Source of the DNA: Acidobacteriota bacterium | GTDB taxonomy: Bacteria > Acidobacteriota > Vicinamibacteria > Vicinamibacterales > SCN-69-37 | NCBI GenBank assembly: GCA_020853395.1 | Contig: JADYYY010000019.1 | Location: 248,001 to 312,000 of the forward strand | DNA: 64,000 bases | Direction: 5' to 3' | Shown here: one piece after another, positions 46,369 through 55,382 of the stretch | How the letters are laid out: each line of letters begins with the position of its first letter | Position numbering within the stretch: the first letter of the stretch is position 1 | Notes under the pieces: generated by a model | The model's database searches: none | The model's input: only the letters and a program-made list of their open reading frames with translations | What the model was told of the DNA's origin: nothing | Position numbers and translations under genes: made by a program

Positions 46369-46743
46369 CTACACCAGCCGCAAGCCCGGGACGTCCTTGA
46401 AATCGGTGGGATTCAGCGTCAAGAGCGAAGCACCCGCGACGATCGCGCATGCGGCGATCGCCAGATCGACCTCACGTCCGCGTGGCCGGGCGAGCGCGCC
46501 GTACAGACGCGCGGCCATCGCCGCTTCGGCGGCCCCGAAGACCGCCGATTGCTCTGAAGGAAACAGGGCTTCCTGCGCGGCGCGTTCGGCCCGTGTGCGC
46601 GGCCCGCGCAGCCACTCGTAGAGGACGATCGTCGAAATCGCGAGGCGGTGTCCCTGCTCGGTGAGGTCCATCAGGGCGCCGAGCGACCGGCGTGGGCCGG
46701 TGAGCGCGTCCACGAGCGCCGACGTGTCGACGTGGACGGTCAC
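46369..46743 (-). CDS. vapC: PIN-domain toxin of a VapBC-type pair
   Basis: The 124-residue protein has the PIN acidic residues: Asp6 (VDTSAL), Glu43 or so (LYEWLRG), Asp92 or so (REVDLAIAA) and Asp in NPTDFKDVPGL. These coordinate Mg and cut RNA, in VapC typically tRNA. It overlaps its antitoxin by four bases. GGAG is not obvious, consistent with coupling to the upstream gene. The target RNA is unknown. Confidence 0.88.
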   Translation of the reverse strand: MTVHVDTSALVDALTGPRRSLGALMDLTEQGHRLAISTIVLYEWLRGPRTRAERAAQEALFPSEQSAVFGAAEAAMAARLYGALARPRGREVDLAIAACAIVAGASLLTLNPTDFKDVPGLRLV

Positions 46744-47021
46744 GGGGAGCGATGCCGCCGGCCGCCCCCGCGCCGCGCGGCGCGGATCTCGGCCAGTTCC
46801 CGATCGACGTCGGCCGCGGAGCGCGAGGGTTTGGTCCCGCGCAGCCGCGCGAGCACATCGATCACGTGCAGCCGTTCCCGTTCGCTGAGGCGGTCGGTCC
46901 GCGCCGCGTAGTCGGCGATCGCCTCGCGGACGACGTGACTCTGCGGCTTGCGCAGCCGCGCGGCCGTCCGCTTGATCTCGAGGATGGTCTCTTCATCGAG
47001 CGAGAACGTCGCCCGTGGCAT
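46740..47021 (-). CDS. vapB: Ribbon-helix-helix antitoxin (VapB/CopG-like)
   Basis: This 93-residue protein begins with the ribbon-helix-helix pattern ATFSLDEETILEIKRTA and KPQSHVVREAIADYA. A basic C-terminal tail (RRGGGRRHRSP) would wrap the toxin. It should bind VapC and repress the pair. It is the first gene of the module; the 57 bases up to the next gene are AT-richer (GGGAATACTACCATACAGACGG) and may hold the promoter and operator. Confidence 0.85.
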   Translation of the reverse strand: MPRATFSLDEETILEIKRTAARLRKPQSHVVREAIADYAARTDRLSERERLHVIDVLARLRGTKPSRSAADVDRELAEIRAARRGGGRRHRSP

Positions 47022-47078
47022 AACGAGGGAATACTACCATACAGACGGAGGGTGGCGGCTCGATCGAGGCTCGACGCG

Positions 47079-48695
47079 TTAGCGTTGGAGCGGTGCACGA
47101 ACGCCGGCGAAGTCCTCCGTGACGCGTTGGACGATCGCGGACGGGATCGTGCGCGTCTCGCTCCTGCCGGGATCCTTCACCGACGAGAGGACGATCGACA
47201 CGGTGCCGCAGCCGGGTCCGATGGCGAGCGGATCGAACACGTAGAACCCCTCGTCGATGGCGTCCGCCTCGGTGACGCGCGTACGGATGCGGAACGGATG
47301 GATCGGCGTCACCTCACGGTCGCCGCACACGAGCCGCATGCGCGAGAAATCGGGGCGCAGCCGCTCGATCGGCGGAAACGTCGCGCCTTGTGTGGACGCC
47401 GCGGCTCGCGCGACTTTCGTCCAGAACGCCTCCGCCAACCTGGGCGTGGCGCGCACGAACAGCAGCGGCGGCGCATCCGCCACGTACCGGCTCCAGCCGC
47501 CGAAGTCCGTGGCGACGCGGCGGCCGCTCAGTCCCGCCTCCCGGCCCCCAGTCCACCCGTCCTTTCCGCGCAGGGCCCGCAGCACTTCGGGTGTCACGAA
47601 GGTGACGTCGAAGTCGGAAGACGAGATCTGGTAGGCGTCGAGCGTGAACGTGCCGCGGACCGGCGTGGCGATCGCGCGCGCCTGAGCTCCTCGAGCCCGT
47701 TCCACCGGAAGGCGCGTGGCCGCCGGCGGCGGCGTGGAGGCGAGCGTGGCGCTCGCCGAGGCCAGCGCGCGGCAGAGGCTCTCGAGGCCGATGACGCGAA
47801 TGTCGGTGCGTCCGTGAATGGCGTCCGGCTCGACCGGCGACGCGAGACCGACCAGATCGCCACCGGCCGTGAACACGGGCCCACCGGCAGCACCGGCCGG
47901 GACGTCGGGGAACGTATCGACGTCTTTCGGGCCGAAGAGCGGCACGGACATCACGTAGCGGTCGCCCTCGGCCGTCGGCACCGCGGCCGCGCCGCAGGCG
48001 ACGACAACGGGGACGATGCCGTCGATTGCGGACGGATGCACGCGCACGACGGCGACGTCGCTCGCCGCGTCGGCGGCGATCACTGCGCCGGCCACCTTCA
48101 GGGACGGAGAGACCTGGACTTCCATCGCAGTCGCGTCGCCGACCGAGCGCGCGCTCGTCGCGACGAGCCCGCGACCGTCCACGAGGAAGCCGGCTCCGTG
48201 TCGATCGGGCGTCCACAGCTCGAACGCGCTCGCCTGCCAGGCGGAGAGGATGGCGGCGGCAACCGGCACGCGTGCGCGGCTGTCGGCCGCCGCCTCGCGC
48301 GCGAGCTCCGGCGTCAGCGCGCTGGTGCTCGCGTTCGCCGGCGTCAGCTCCAGCGTCGTGTCGTGCCCGGCGGCGACGTCGATCGTCGCGGTCCATTCGT
48401 AGGCGCGTCCATTCACGACGATCGGCCGTTCGGACTCGACCACGTACGTACCCGGCTGGACGCGAAGCTGGGCCACGCCGTCCGGCGACGTGACGACGCG
48501 CGCTGGCGGCGCCGAGGGGGGCATCTGGCTCACGAGCAGCGCGAGTCGTGCGATTGGGGTCGGCCGCCCGTCGGCATCCGGCACCGAGACCGTCAGGCGG
48601 AGCCACGGCAGCGTCTGCGCCGGGACCGGTCGTCCGGCCCCGATCACGAGAGAAAGCGCGACGGAAATCAGGCAAGCGCCACCGGCCCTGCGCAC
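47079..48695 (-). CDS. Secreted protein with a degenerate (non-catalytic) trypsin-like domain
   Basis: The 538-residue protein from GTG 48695 has a signal peptide (CLISVALSLVIGAGRPVPAQ). A carboxypeptidase-regulatory-like beta domain (about 28-120) follows. Then comes a DegP-like fold: GAGFLVDGRGLVATSARSVG, AASDVAVVRV and PAGAAGGPVFTAGGDLVGLA. Where active proteases have AHxV and GNSGGP, here SARSV and GAAGGP appear, so both the His and Ser of the triad are lost and only the Asp remains. A novel C-terminal part follows. A binding role is more likely than proteolysis. The longer TTG start (48734) is rejected because it would put 13 residues before the signal peptide. Confidence 0.75.
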   Translation of the reverse strand: MRRAGGACLISVALSLVIGAGRPVPAQTLPWLRLTVSVPDADGRPTPIARLALLVSQMPPSAPPARVVTSPDGVAQLRVQPGTYVVESERPIVVNGRAYEWTATIDVAAGHDTTLELTPANASTSALTPELAREAAADSRARVPVAAAILSAWQASAFELWTPDRHGAGFLVDGRGLVATSARSVGDATAMEVQVSPSLKVAGAVIAADAASDVAVVRVHPSAIDGIVPVVVACGAAAVPTAEGDRYVMSVPLFGPKDVDTFPDVPAGAAGGPVFTAGGDLVGLASPVEPDAIHGRTDIRVIGLESLCRALASASATLASTPPPAATRLPVERARGAQARAIATPVRGTFTLDAYQISSSDFDVTFVTPEVLRALRGKDGWTGGREAGLSGRRVATDFGGWSRYVADAPPLLFVRATPRLAEAFWTKVARAAASTQGATFPPIERLRPDFSRMRLVCGDREVTPIHPFRIRTRVTEADAIDEGFYVFDPLAIGPGCGTVSIVLSSVKDPGRSETRTIPSAIVQRVTEDFAGVRAPLQR

Positions 48696-48747
48696 GAGCT
48701 CATGGTGGCGGCCTCGGATCTGCTCTGTCAACAAACCCGCGCGTGAG

Positions 48748-48935
48748 GCTCACGGCTCACGGCGTACGGCCTACGGGAAACCGTCGTAGCCGCAGGCCTT
48801 CAGGCTTGCGGAGTCCATCGACGCTTCGTCGATTCAGCAGGCTGAAGCCGTCGCCTACGAGGACGGAGCGGCGGCAGTCCCTGCGTGAGCCCTAAGCCGT
48901 ACGTCTAAGCCCGCCCCCAGCCAGCGATAAGCCAA
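48748..48935. repeat. Repeat cluster: GTAAGCC-like units flanking a REP-like inverted repeat
   Basis: Two blocks of GCTCACG/GCGTACG/CCTACGG units (48748-48776) and GTGAGCC/CTAAGCC/GTCTAAGCC units (48882-48935) surround a larger inverted repeat at 48782-48866. The rest of the 48696-48962 spacer shows nothing else. The units match those at 15.73 and 46.18 kb. Confidence 0.6.
48782..48866. repeat. REP-like imperfect inverted repeat with CGTAGCCGCAGGC arms
   Basis: A left arm CGTAGCCGCAGGCCTTCAGG and a right arm whose complement is CGTAGGCGACGGCTTCAGCC enclose a perfect small hairpin ATCGACG-CTT-CGTCGAT (48817-48833). The layout resembles repetitive extragenic palindromes. No transposase is present in the window. 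Confidence 0.55.
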
Positions 48936-48962
48936 ACGCCCCCTCAGCCCGATACCCTCCAT

Positions 48963-49364
48963 ATGGCAGACGGGCGGTGGGCGCCAGGGGAGACTTCCGC
49001 GACAGGCACATCGGTCGCGAGTCTGAATCCGTTCGTCGTGAGCGCCGTCACCGGCTTCCTGGTCGTCGGCGCGATCGGCGTGCTCAGCCGCCGCAACGAG
49101 GCGATCGACGACCCGGCGTACTACGTGGTCGGCATCCCGATCATGTGCGTCGCCGTGCTGGCACTCGCCTACCGGCATCCGCACCGTCCGTGGCGGTGGA
49201 CTCTGAGCATGGCGGCCGGCCAGGCCACCGCGCTAGCCCTTGGCGGCAGCGGCCTCTCGCTCTGGCCTCTGGCGCTCGTCTTCATGACCGTCTGTTCGCT
49301 GCCTCAGTTCATCGCGGGGTGGATCGGCGGTCGTCTGCGGCAGCGTGCGGCTGCAAGCCCGTGA
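48963..49364 (+). CDS. Small four-helix membrane protein, unknown function
   Basis: This 133-residue protein has four hydrophobic segments (about 25-43, 55-70, 78-98 and 102-122) after a soluble N-terminus. The last helix ends in GGRLRQR, a positive-inside cap. No family recognised. It is not close enough to pepF to be in an operon with it (274 bases, including a GTAAGCC unit near 49615 and no other evident feature). Confidence 0.65.
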   Translation: MADGRWAPGETSATGTSVASLNPFVVSAVTGFLVVGAIGVLSRRNEAIDDPAYYVVGIPIMCVAVLALAYRHPHRPWRWTLSMAAGQATALALGGSGLSLWPLALVFMTVCSLPQFIAGWIGGRLRQRAAASP

Positions 49365-49638
49365 TCGAGCCGCGGCCCGTACCCGTGGCAATCCAAGCAA
49401 TGTCCCGGCGCGCGTTCTGAATCTCCGCGCTGAAGAACGCTGAGGCCGCGAGCGGCGGTTCGTCGCCTGCGCGTTCACGAAAACGGTATTCGGATACGAC
49501 GAGCGATCCGGCCAGTCAGCACGTTGTGATCGCGCGACGACGGGCTGCCGTTGCACCTTGGCGGATGGAAGGACCGAAGCGCGGCCGGCTGCGTGACCCT
49601 GCCGCACGCCGCACGTCGTAAGCCTCCATAATCATCAG

Positions 49639-51450
49639 ATGTCCACCACCGTCGACCGCCCGCGATCGGAAATCCCCGAGCAGTACACCTGGAAGCTCGA
49701 CGACGTCTATGCGTCGAGCGAGGCATGGCGCACCGCCAAGGATGAGGTCGCGGCGGGGCTCCCGCACCTGCGCCAGCACGCCGGCACGCTGGCCGCGTCC
49801 GCCGCGACGCTCGCCGACGCGCTCGAGCTGCTGTACGGCCTCGAGAAAGAGCTGTCGCGGCTATTCGTCTACGCGAGCATGCTCGCCGATCAGGACACGC
49901 GCGACGCGGCGCACGAGGGCATGCGCCAGCAGATGGTGCAGCTCGCGGCGTCGCTCGCCGCCGAGGCAGCCTACATCGAGCCGGAGATCCTGCGGTTTCC
50001 CGACGGCACCGTCGCCCGATTCCTCGAGGCCGAGGCGCGCCTCGCGCCCTATCGGTTCCTGCTGCAGGACATCGCGCGCCGGGCGGCGCACACGCTTTCG
50101 CCGGCCGAAGAGAAGCTGCTCGCCGACGCCGCGCCGGTCGCGGGCGCGTCCGCGACCGTCTACACGATCCTCTCGAACGCAGACTTCCCGTATCCCGCCG
50201 TGCGCCTGCACGACGGGCGCGAGGTCACGCTGACGCCGGCGGCGTTCGCGGCCCATCGCGCGAGCCGGCATCGCGACGATCGGGCGCTCGCGATGCAGCA
50301 GTACTTCGGCAGCCTCGGCCGCTTCGCCCGGACGTTCGGCTCGACGATGAGCGCGAACCTGCAGCGCGCGATCTTCTACGCCCGGGCGCGGAAGTACGGG
50401 TCCACGCTCGAGGCGGCGCTCGACGGCCCGAACATCCCGGTGTCCGTCTACACGCGTCTCGTCGACGGCGTCAACCGGCACCTGCCCAGCTTCCACCGGT
50501 ATCTCGCGCTCCGCCGGCGGATGCTGGGCGTCGACGAGCTGCACTACTACGACCTGTACGCGCCGCTCGTCGAGTCCGTCGACCTCGCCTACTCGCCCGA
50601 AGCGTCCCAGCGGCACATCGTCGACGCCATGGCGCCGCTCGGCCGCGAGTACACGGACGTGCTGCGGCGGGCCTTTGCGGAGCGGTGGATCGACTTCTTC
50701 CCGAGCGCCGGCAAACGCTCCGGCGCGTACTCGCAGGGCGGCGCGTACGACGTCCACCCGTACATGCTGCTCAACTACAACGGGAAGTACGACGACATGA
50801 GCACGCTCGCGCACGAGCTGGGCCACACGATGCACAGCTACTTCTCGAACCGGACGCAGCCGTACGCGACGGCCGGCTACCACACGTTCGTGGCCGAGGT
50901 GGCCTCGACGTTCAACGAGTCGCTGCTGAACGATCACATGCTCGGGACGATCGCCGACCCGGCGCAGCGCCTGGCGCTCCTCGGCAGCTACCTCGAAGGC
51001 ATCAAGGGCACGGTCTTCCGGCAGACGCAGTTCGCCGAGTTCGAGCTCGCCATGCACCGGCTGGCCGAAGCCGGCGAGCCGGTCACCGGCGAGGCGCTGG
51101 CGGCGCTGTACTACGAGATCACCTGTCGCTACTACGGCCATGCCCAGGGCGTGGCCGTCGTCGACGACTACATCCGGCACGAGTGGAGCTACATCCCGCA
51201 CTTCTACCGCAGCTTCTACGTCTTCCAGTACGCCACGTCGTTCACCGCCTCCCAGGCGCTCGCCCAGAAAGTCAAGGCCGGTGACGCCGACGCGACGCGC
51301 CGGATGATCGAGTTCCTGTCGTCGGGCGGCTCGGACTATCCGATTGCGCTGCTCGCGCGCGCCGGCGTCGACATGACCACCGGCGAGCCGCTGGAACTGA
51401 CGATCGCGGCGATGAACCGCGTGATGGACGAGATGGAACGCCTGCTGTAG
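49639..51450 (+). CDS. pepF: Oligoendopeptidase F (M3 family)
   Basis: A 603-residue M3B metallopeptidase. The zinc motif HELGHT is near residue 392 with the downstream Glu in TFVAEVASTFNE. It has the usual N-terminal EIPEQYTWKLDDVYAS segment and the late NRVMDEME helix. It cuts medium-length peptides in the cytoplasm for recycling. No signal peptide is present. ATG 49639 fits the family start. It stands as a single gene followed by 107 bases to a lipoprotein gene. Confidence 0.95.
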   Translation: MSTTVDRPRSEIPEQYTWKLDDVYASSEAWRTAKDEVAAGLPHLRQHAGTLAASAATLADALELLYGLEKELSRLFVYASMLADQDTRDAAHEGMRQQMVQLAASLAAEAAYIEPEILRFPDGTVARFLEAEARLAPYRFLLQDIARRAAHTLSPAEEKLLADAAPVAGASATVYTILSNADFPYPAVRLHDGREVTLTPAAFAAHRASRHRDDRALAMQQYFGSLGRFARTFGSTMSANLQRAIFYARARKYGSTLEAALDGPNIPVSVYTRLVDGVNRHLPSFHRYLALRRRMLGVDELHYYDLYAPLVESVDLAYSPEASQRHIVDAMAPLGREYTDVLRRAFAERWIDFFPSAGKRSGAYSQGGAYDVHPYMLLNYNGKYDDMSTLAHELGHTMHSYFSNRTQPYATAGYHTFVAEVASTFNESLLNDHMLGTIADPAQRLALLGSYLEGIKGTVFRQTQFAEFELAMHRLAEAGEPVTGEALAALYYEITCRYYGHAQGVAVVDDYIRHEWSYIPHFYRSFYVFQYATSFTASQALAQKVKAGDADATRRMIEFLSSGGSDYPIALLARAGVDMTTGEPLELTIAAMNRVMDEMERLL

Positions 51451-51557
51451 CCCTCGCCGGCTGCCGCCAGATCTGTGATGACAAGGGTGAAGCCCGGCGA
51501 CTGCGGGGCATAAGCCTCCGGCCGGGTCGTGCCGATAAGGGCGAGGTGGTGTACCGC

Positions 51558-52421
51558 ATGTCTCGACGCGCCGTGTTGTTCTGCCTCGGGCTGGCGGCGG
51601 CCGCCTGCTCGAGCGTCTTGCCGACCCAGCCCGGCGAGACGCCGACCGCTCCCGGCACCAGCGCCGTGAGCTATACGGCCGTGGGCGCGAGCGACGCGAT
51701 CGGCTACGGGTCGAGCGTCACGTGCGTGCCGTTCACGGACTGCCCCAATGGCAAGGGCTACGTCCAGCTCATTGCCGGGCGGCTGCGCGCCGACGGCAAG
51801 ACCGTCAAGGTGCTGAACCTCGGCGTGCCGGGCAGCACCGTGAGCCGCGAGTTCCAGACGCTCGGCCAGCAGTTCGGCATCGACGTCCTGACGAACTTCC
51901 TCGACAACGAGATCCCCTTCGTCGCCACCGATTCGACCGTCGTCACCGTTTTCGCCGGAGGCAACGACGTCAACGCGGTGGCGCGGGCGGCGCGCTCGGG
52001 CATCGGCGGATCGGACGTGAGCGGCTACATCCGGACGATGCGGCAGAGCTTCGCGCGCGATCTCAAGGCGCTCGTCGGCGGCATCCGCGATCGCGCGCCG
52101 TCGGCGCGCATCGTCATGTTCAACCTGCCGAACCTGGCGGCGCTGCCGTACTCGGCCGGGCTGTCGTTGACCGACAAACGCGTGGTGCAGGAGATCGCGG
52201 TCGGCTTCTCGGCCGAAGTCAACGCGTTCGGGGCGCAGGGTGCGCTCGTCGTGGACCTCATGTGCGACGCGTCGTTCTACCAGTCGAGCCGGTACTCGGC
52301 CGACGGGTTCCATCCGAACGACACGGGCTACGCCCGGATGGCCGAGGTCGCCTACCCGGCGGTGTCGGCCGGGCAGGCATCCGCGCCGAAGGCCAGTTGC
52401 TCGCAGATGACGACGTTCTGA
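51558..52421 (+). CDS. SGNH/GDSL-family hydrolase, predicted lipoprotein
   Basis: This 287-residue protein has a lipobox with Cys17 (GLAAAACSS) and so is probably anchored to a membrane. Block I is GASD with Ser45 rather than GDS, block II is LNLGVPGST, block III is AGGND (133-137), and block V has Asp249 and His252 in DGFHPND. All catalytic elements are there, so it is likely an active esterase or deacylase outside the cytoplasm. Start choice: ATG 51558 follows GAGG by 11 bases; GTG 51546 is possible. Confidence 0.87.
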   Translation: MSRRAVLFCLGLAAAACSSVLPTQPGETPTAPGTSAVSYTAVGASDAIGYGSSVTCVPFTDCPNGKGYVQLIAGRLRADGKTVKVLNLGVPGSTVSREFQTLGQQFGIDVLTNFLDNEIPFVATDSTVVTVFAGGNDVNAVARAARSGIGGSDVSGYIRTMRQSFARDLKALVGGIRDRAPSARIVMFNLPNLAALPYSAGLSLTDKRVVQEIAVGFSAEVNAFGAQGALVVDLMCDASFYQSSRYSADGFHPNDTGYARMAEVAYPAVSAGQASAPKASCSQMTTF

Positions 52422-52443
52422 TGGCGTACGGCTCGCGCCCCCG

Positions 52444-55290
52444 TCACTTCTCCGGCACGAGCTTCACCGTGATCACGTTGTTCGCGTTGAAGTAGCGTCG
52501 CGCGGCTTCCTGGATCTCCGGCCCGTTGATCTGCTCGTAGAACTTCGGCAGCGCGAACAGATCGGCCAGGTCCTCGCCGTTCTGATAGCGCGCCGTGATC
52601 TCGCGCAGCAGGAAGCCGTTCTGCCGGCTGCTCGATTCGTACTCCCTCGTCAGGATCTCGCGGATGTTGCGGACGTCGCGCTCGTCGGGGCCGTTCGTCT
52701 TGAGCGCGTCGATGTCGTCGAACACCGTGCGGATGAGCGCGTCGGTGCGCGCCGGATCGGACCCGAAGCTGATCGACAGCGTGTAGCCGGGCACCGGCAC
52801 CTTGGCCGCGCTCGACGAGACGCCCACGCCGTAGGTCCCGCCGAGATCCTCGCGGAGCGAGTTGCGCAACGCGCCCTCGAGCACCATCGCCATCGCGCGG
52901 AGGGTCACGCGGTGCGCCTGGTCGTACTGGAACGGTCCGGTGAAGACGATGCTCGTCTGCGCCTTGGGCTCGGTGCCCTTGCGGACGGTGCGCTCGATGA
53001 CGCCGGTCGCGCGCCGCAGCCCGACGTCACGCCATTGCTCCTGCCGGCCGCTCGACGGCAGCGACGCCAGGTATCGCTCGGCGAGCGGCTCGATCGCCGC
53101 CGGGTCGAAGCTGCCGACGAACACGAACGTGAACCCGCCGGCGTCGGCGAACCGCTCCTTGTAGAACGCGAGCGACTTCTGCAGGTCCATGCGGTCCAGG
53201 TCCTCGGCCGACAGGATCTTCGACCGCGGGTGCCCCTGCCACAGCGCGTTCGTCAGCGCCTCGTTGAACGCGAACTCCGGCGAATTGCGCTGGTTGGCCA
53301 GCGCGACGCGCGTCTGGTCGGTGATGACCGAGAACATCGCCGGATCGGCCCGCGGCTGCGTGAACCGCAGGTACACGAGCTGGAAGAGCGTCTCGAGATC
53401 TTTCGGCGACGCGGTGCCGTTCAGCTCCTCGAAGTACTCGCCGATCGACGGCCCCGCGGCCGCGGCCTTCCCGGTGAGCGCCTTGCGAAGGTCGACCGCG
53501 TTGAACGCGCCCACGCCGCCGGCGGCCACGACGTGCGCGGCCGTTTCGGCGGGGATGTAGTCCTGGTCGGGGACGAGCGACGTGCCACCCGGGCTGAACG
53601 CCCGCATCAGCACCTCGTCCTGCCGGAACGTCGTCGGCTTGAGCACGACGGTCGCGCCGTTCGAGAGCTTCCATTCCGTGATGCCGAACTCCGGCTTCCT
53701 CGTCGTGCTGGCGATGGTGCCCGGTCGTGGCGCGTTCGCCACGAGCGGCTGCGCGCTGACGGTGTCCTCGTACGCGGTGAGCGTCTTCTTCGACGCGGAG
53801 GCCATCACGGCGGCGAGCCGCGCCTCGGTCGGCAGCGCGGCGGCCGCCTTGGCCGGCGCGCTCACGACGACGATGCGGTTGTTGTCGGGGGCCCAGGTGC
53901 GGGCGAGCGCGTTCATCTCGTCGAGGGAGATCTCGGGCAGGAAGCGCTTGTACAGCTCGTACTCGTAGGCGAGGCCGGGGATCGGCTCGTCGGTCGTGAA
54001 GTTGCGGATGTACTCCGCCGCGAGGCTCGCCGACTGCTGGTTGTCGAACTCGGCCATCGCGCGCTCCAGGTTGCGCAGCATCGTCGTCTTCTGCCGTTCG
54101 AACTCGGAGGGCGTGAAGCCGAAGCGCGCCACGCGGGCCGCCTCGGTGAACAGCGCGTCGAGCCCTGGCTCGACGCCGGTCTCGCGCACGCTCGCGGCCA
54201 GCGTCGTGGTGCTCACCGTGCGGACGAAGGCCCCGATGTCCGCGCCGGCGCCGAGGAACGGCGCGCCGGGCTTCACCGCCAGCTCGCTGAGCCGCGCGTT
54301 GAGCATGCCGGTGAACAGCCGCTCGACGACGAGCTGCTGGCGGTAGGCCGCGATCGTGGACTGATCGCGCGCCGGCACCGTGTGGTAGACGCTCACGCTC
54401 GTGCCGCCGAGCTCCGGATCCGTCGCGATGGCGTAGCGCGTGCCCGGATGATCGGGCAGCGTGTAGACCGGCCGCGGCCGCGGGTTGACCGCCGCGGGAA
54501 TCGGCTCGAAGTGCTTCTTGATCAACGCCTGGATCTGGGCGACGTCGAAGTCGCCGACGGCGACCACGGCCATGAGATCGGGCCGGTACCAGTCATTGTA
54601 GAACTGGCGCAGACGATCGTGCGGGAAGGTCCGGAGCGTCTCGGGCGTGCCGATCGGCAGGCGCGTCGCGTAGCGCGAGCCCTGCAGCAGCACCGGGAAC
54701 TGCTTGTCGCGCAGCCGCCCCTGCGCGCCGAGGCCGAGGCGCCATTCCTCCAGGACGACGCCCCGCTCTTTGTCGATCTCGGCCGGATCGAAGGTGACGT
54801 TCGTCGCCCAGTCGCGGAGGATCAGCATCGCGCGATCGAGCACCGGCGCGCGGTCCGTCGGCACCTGCAGCATGTACACGGTCTCGTCGAACCCGGTCGA
54901 GGCGTTCAGGTCGTTGCCGAACCGCATGCCGATCGACTGCACGAAGTTGACGATGTCCTGCTTCGGGAAGTTGGTCGTGCCGTTGAAGGCCATGTGCTCG
55001 ACGAAGTGCGCGAGGCCGCGCTGGTCGTCGTCTTCGAGCACCGAGCCCGCGTTCACGGCGAGCCGCAGCTCGGCGCGGCCTTCCGGCTTCTTGTTCGCGC
55101 GGACGTAGTAGCGCAGCCCGTTGGGGAAGCGGCCCGTCGTGATCCGCGTATCGACCGGCATCGTGTCGGTGAGGGCCGCGGCCGCCGGGTTCGCGGCCGG
55201 TGGCGGCGCCTGGGCGGTGCCGACGAGCCAGCTCGAGACGACGAAGGCCGCGGTGATCAGCAGGAGGAGCGCGCGCCGGGCAGAGGTCAT
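52444..55290 (-). CDS. M16-family zinc peptidase (PqqL/insulinase-like), exported
   Basis: This 948-residue protein has a signal peptide (LLLLITAAFVVSSWLVGTAQA) and the inverted zinc motif HFVEH at residues 95-99 in the first of four M16 domains. A third-domain region near residue 540-700 has lost the motif, as is normal. The tail has conserved R-Y region NGPEIQEAARRYF. It resembles periplasmic PqqL-type proteases of about 930 residues. It could cleave peptides imported through TonB receptors; a TonB receptor gene lies about 5.5 kb away, though not in the same operon. Confidence 0.93.
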   Translation of the reverse strand: MTSARRALLLLITAAFVVSSWLVGTAQAPPPAANPAAAALTDTMPVDTRITTGRFPNGLRYYVRANKKPEGRAELRLAVNAGSVLEDDDQRGLAHFVEHMAFNGTTNFPKQDIVNFVQSIGMRFGNDLNASTGFDETVYMLQVPTDRAPVLDRAMLILRDWATNVTFDPAEIDKERGVVLEEWRLGLGAQGRLRDKQFPVLLQGSRYATRLPIGTPETLRTFPHDRLRQFYNDWYRPDLMAVVAVGDFDVAQIQALIKKHFEPIPAAVNPRPRPVYTLPDHPGTRYAIATDPELGGTSVSVYHTVPARDQSTIAAYRQQLVVERLFTGMLNARLSELAVKPGAPFLGAGADIGAFVRTVSTTTLAASVRETGVEPGLDALFTEAARVARFGFTPSEFERQKTTMLRNLERAMAEFDNQQSASLAAEYIRNFTTDEPIPGLAYEYELYKRFLPEISLDEMNALARTWAPDNNRIVVVSAPAKAAAALPTEARLAAVMASASKKTLTAYEDTVSAQPLVANAPRPGTIASTTRKPEFGITEWKLSNGATVVLKPTTFRQDEVLMRAFSPGGTSLVPDQDYIPAETAAHVVAAGGVGAFNAVDLRKALTGKAAAAGPSIGEYFEELNGTASPKDLETLFQLVYLRFTQPRADPAMFSVITDQTRVALANQRNSPEFAFNEALTNALWQGHPRSKILSAEDLDRMDLQKSLAFYKERFADAGGFTFVFVGSFDPAAIEPLAERYLASLPSSGRQEQWRDVGLRRATGVIERTVRKGTEPKAQTSIVFTGPFQYDQAHRVTLRAMAMVLEGALRNSLREDLGGTYGVGVSSSAAKVPVPGYTLSISFGSDPARTDALIRTVFDDIDALKTNGPDERDVRNIREILTREYESSSRQNGFLLREITARYQNGEDLADLFALPKFYEQINGPEIQEAARRYFNANNVITVKLVPEK

Positions 55291-55382
55291 GGACAATCCT
55301 CGCGCAAAAGCCGCCAGGGTGCCAAGATTCCGGCGCCCGACGGGCCGAACCGCCGGTTCGGCGACAATACGGTGATCATTGG

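Noticed and set aside
48696-48734. TTG start for the protease-like gene
   Set aside because: It adds 13 residues before the signal peptide and TTGTTGACA looks more like a promoter element; GTG 48695 gives a proper signal sequence.
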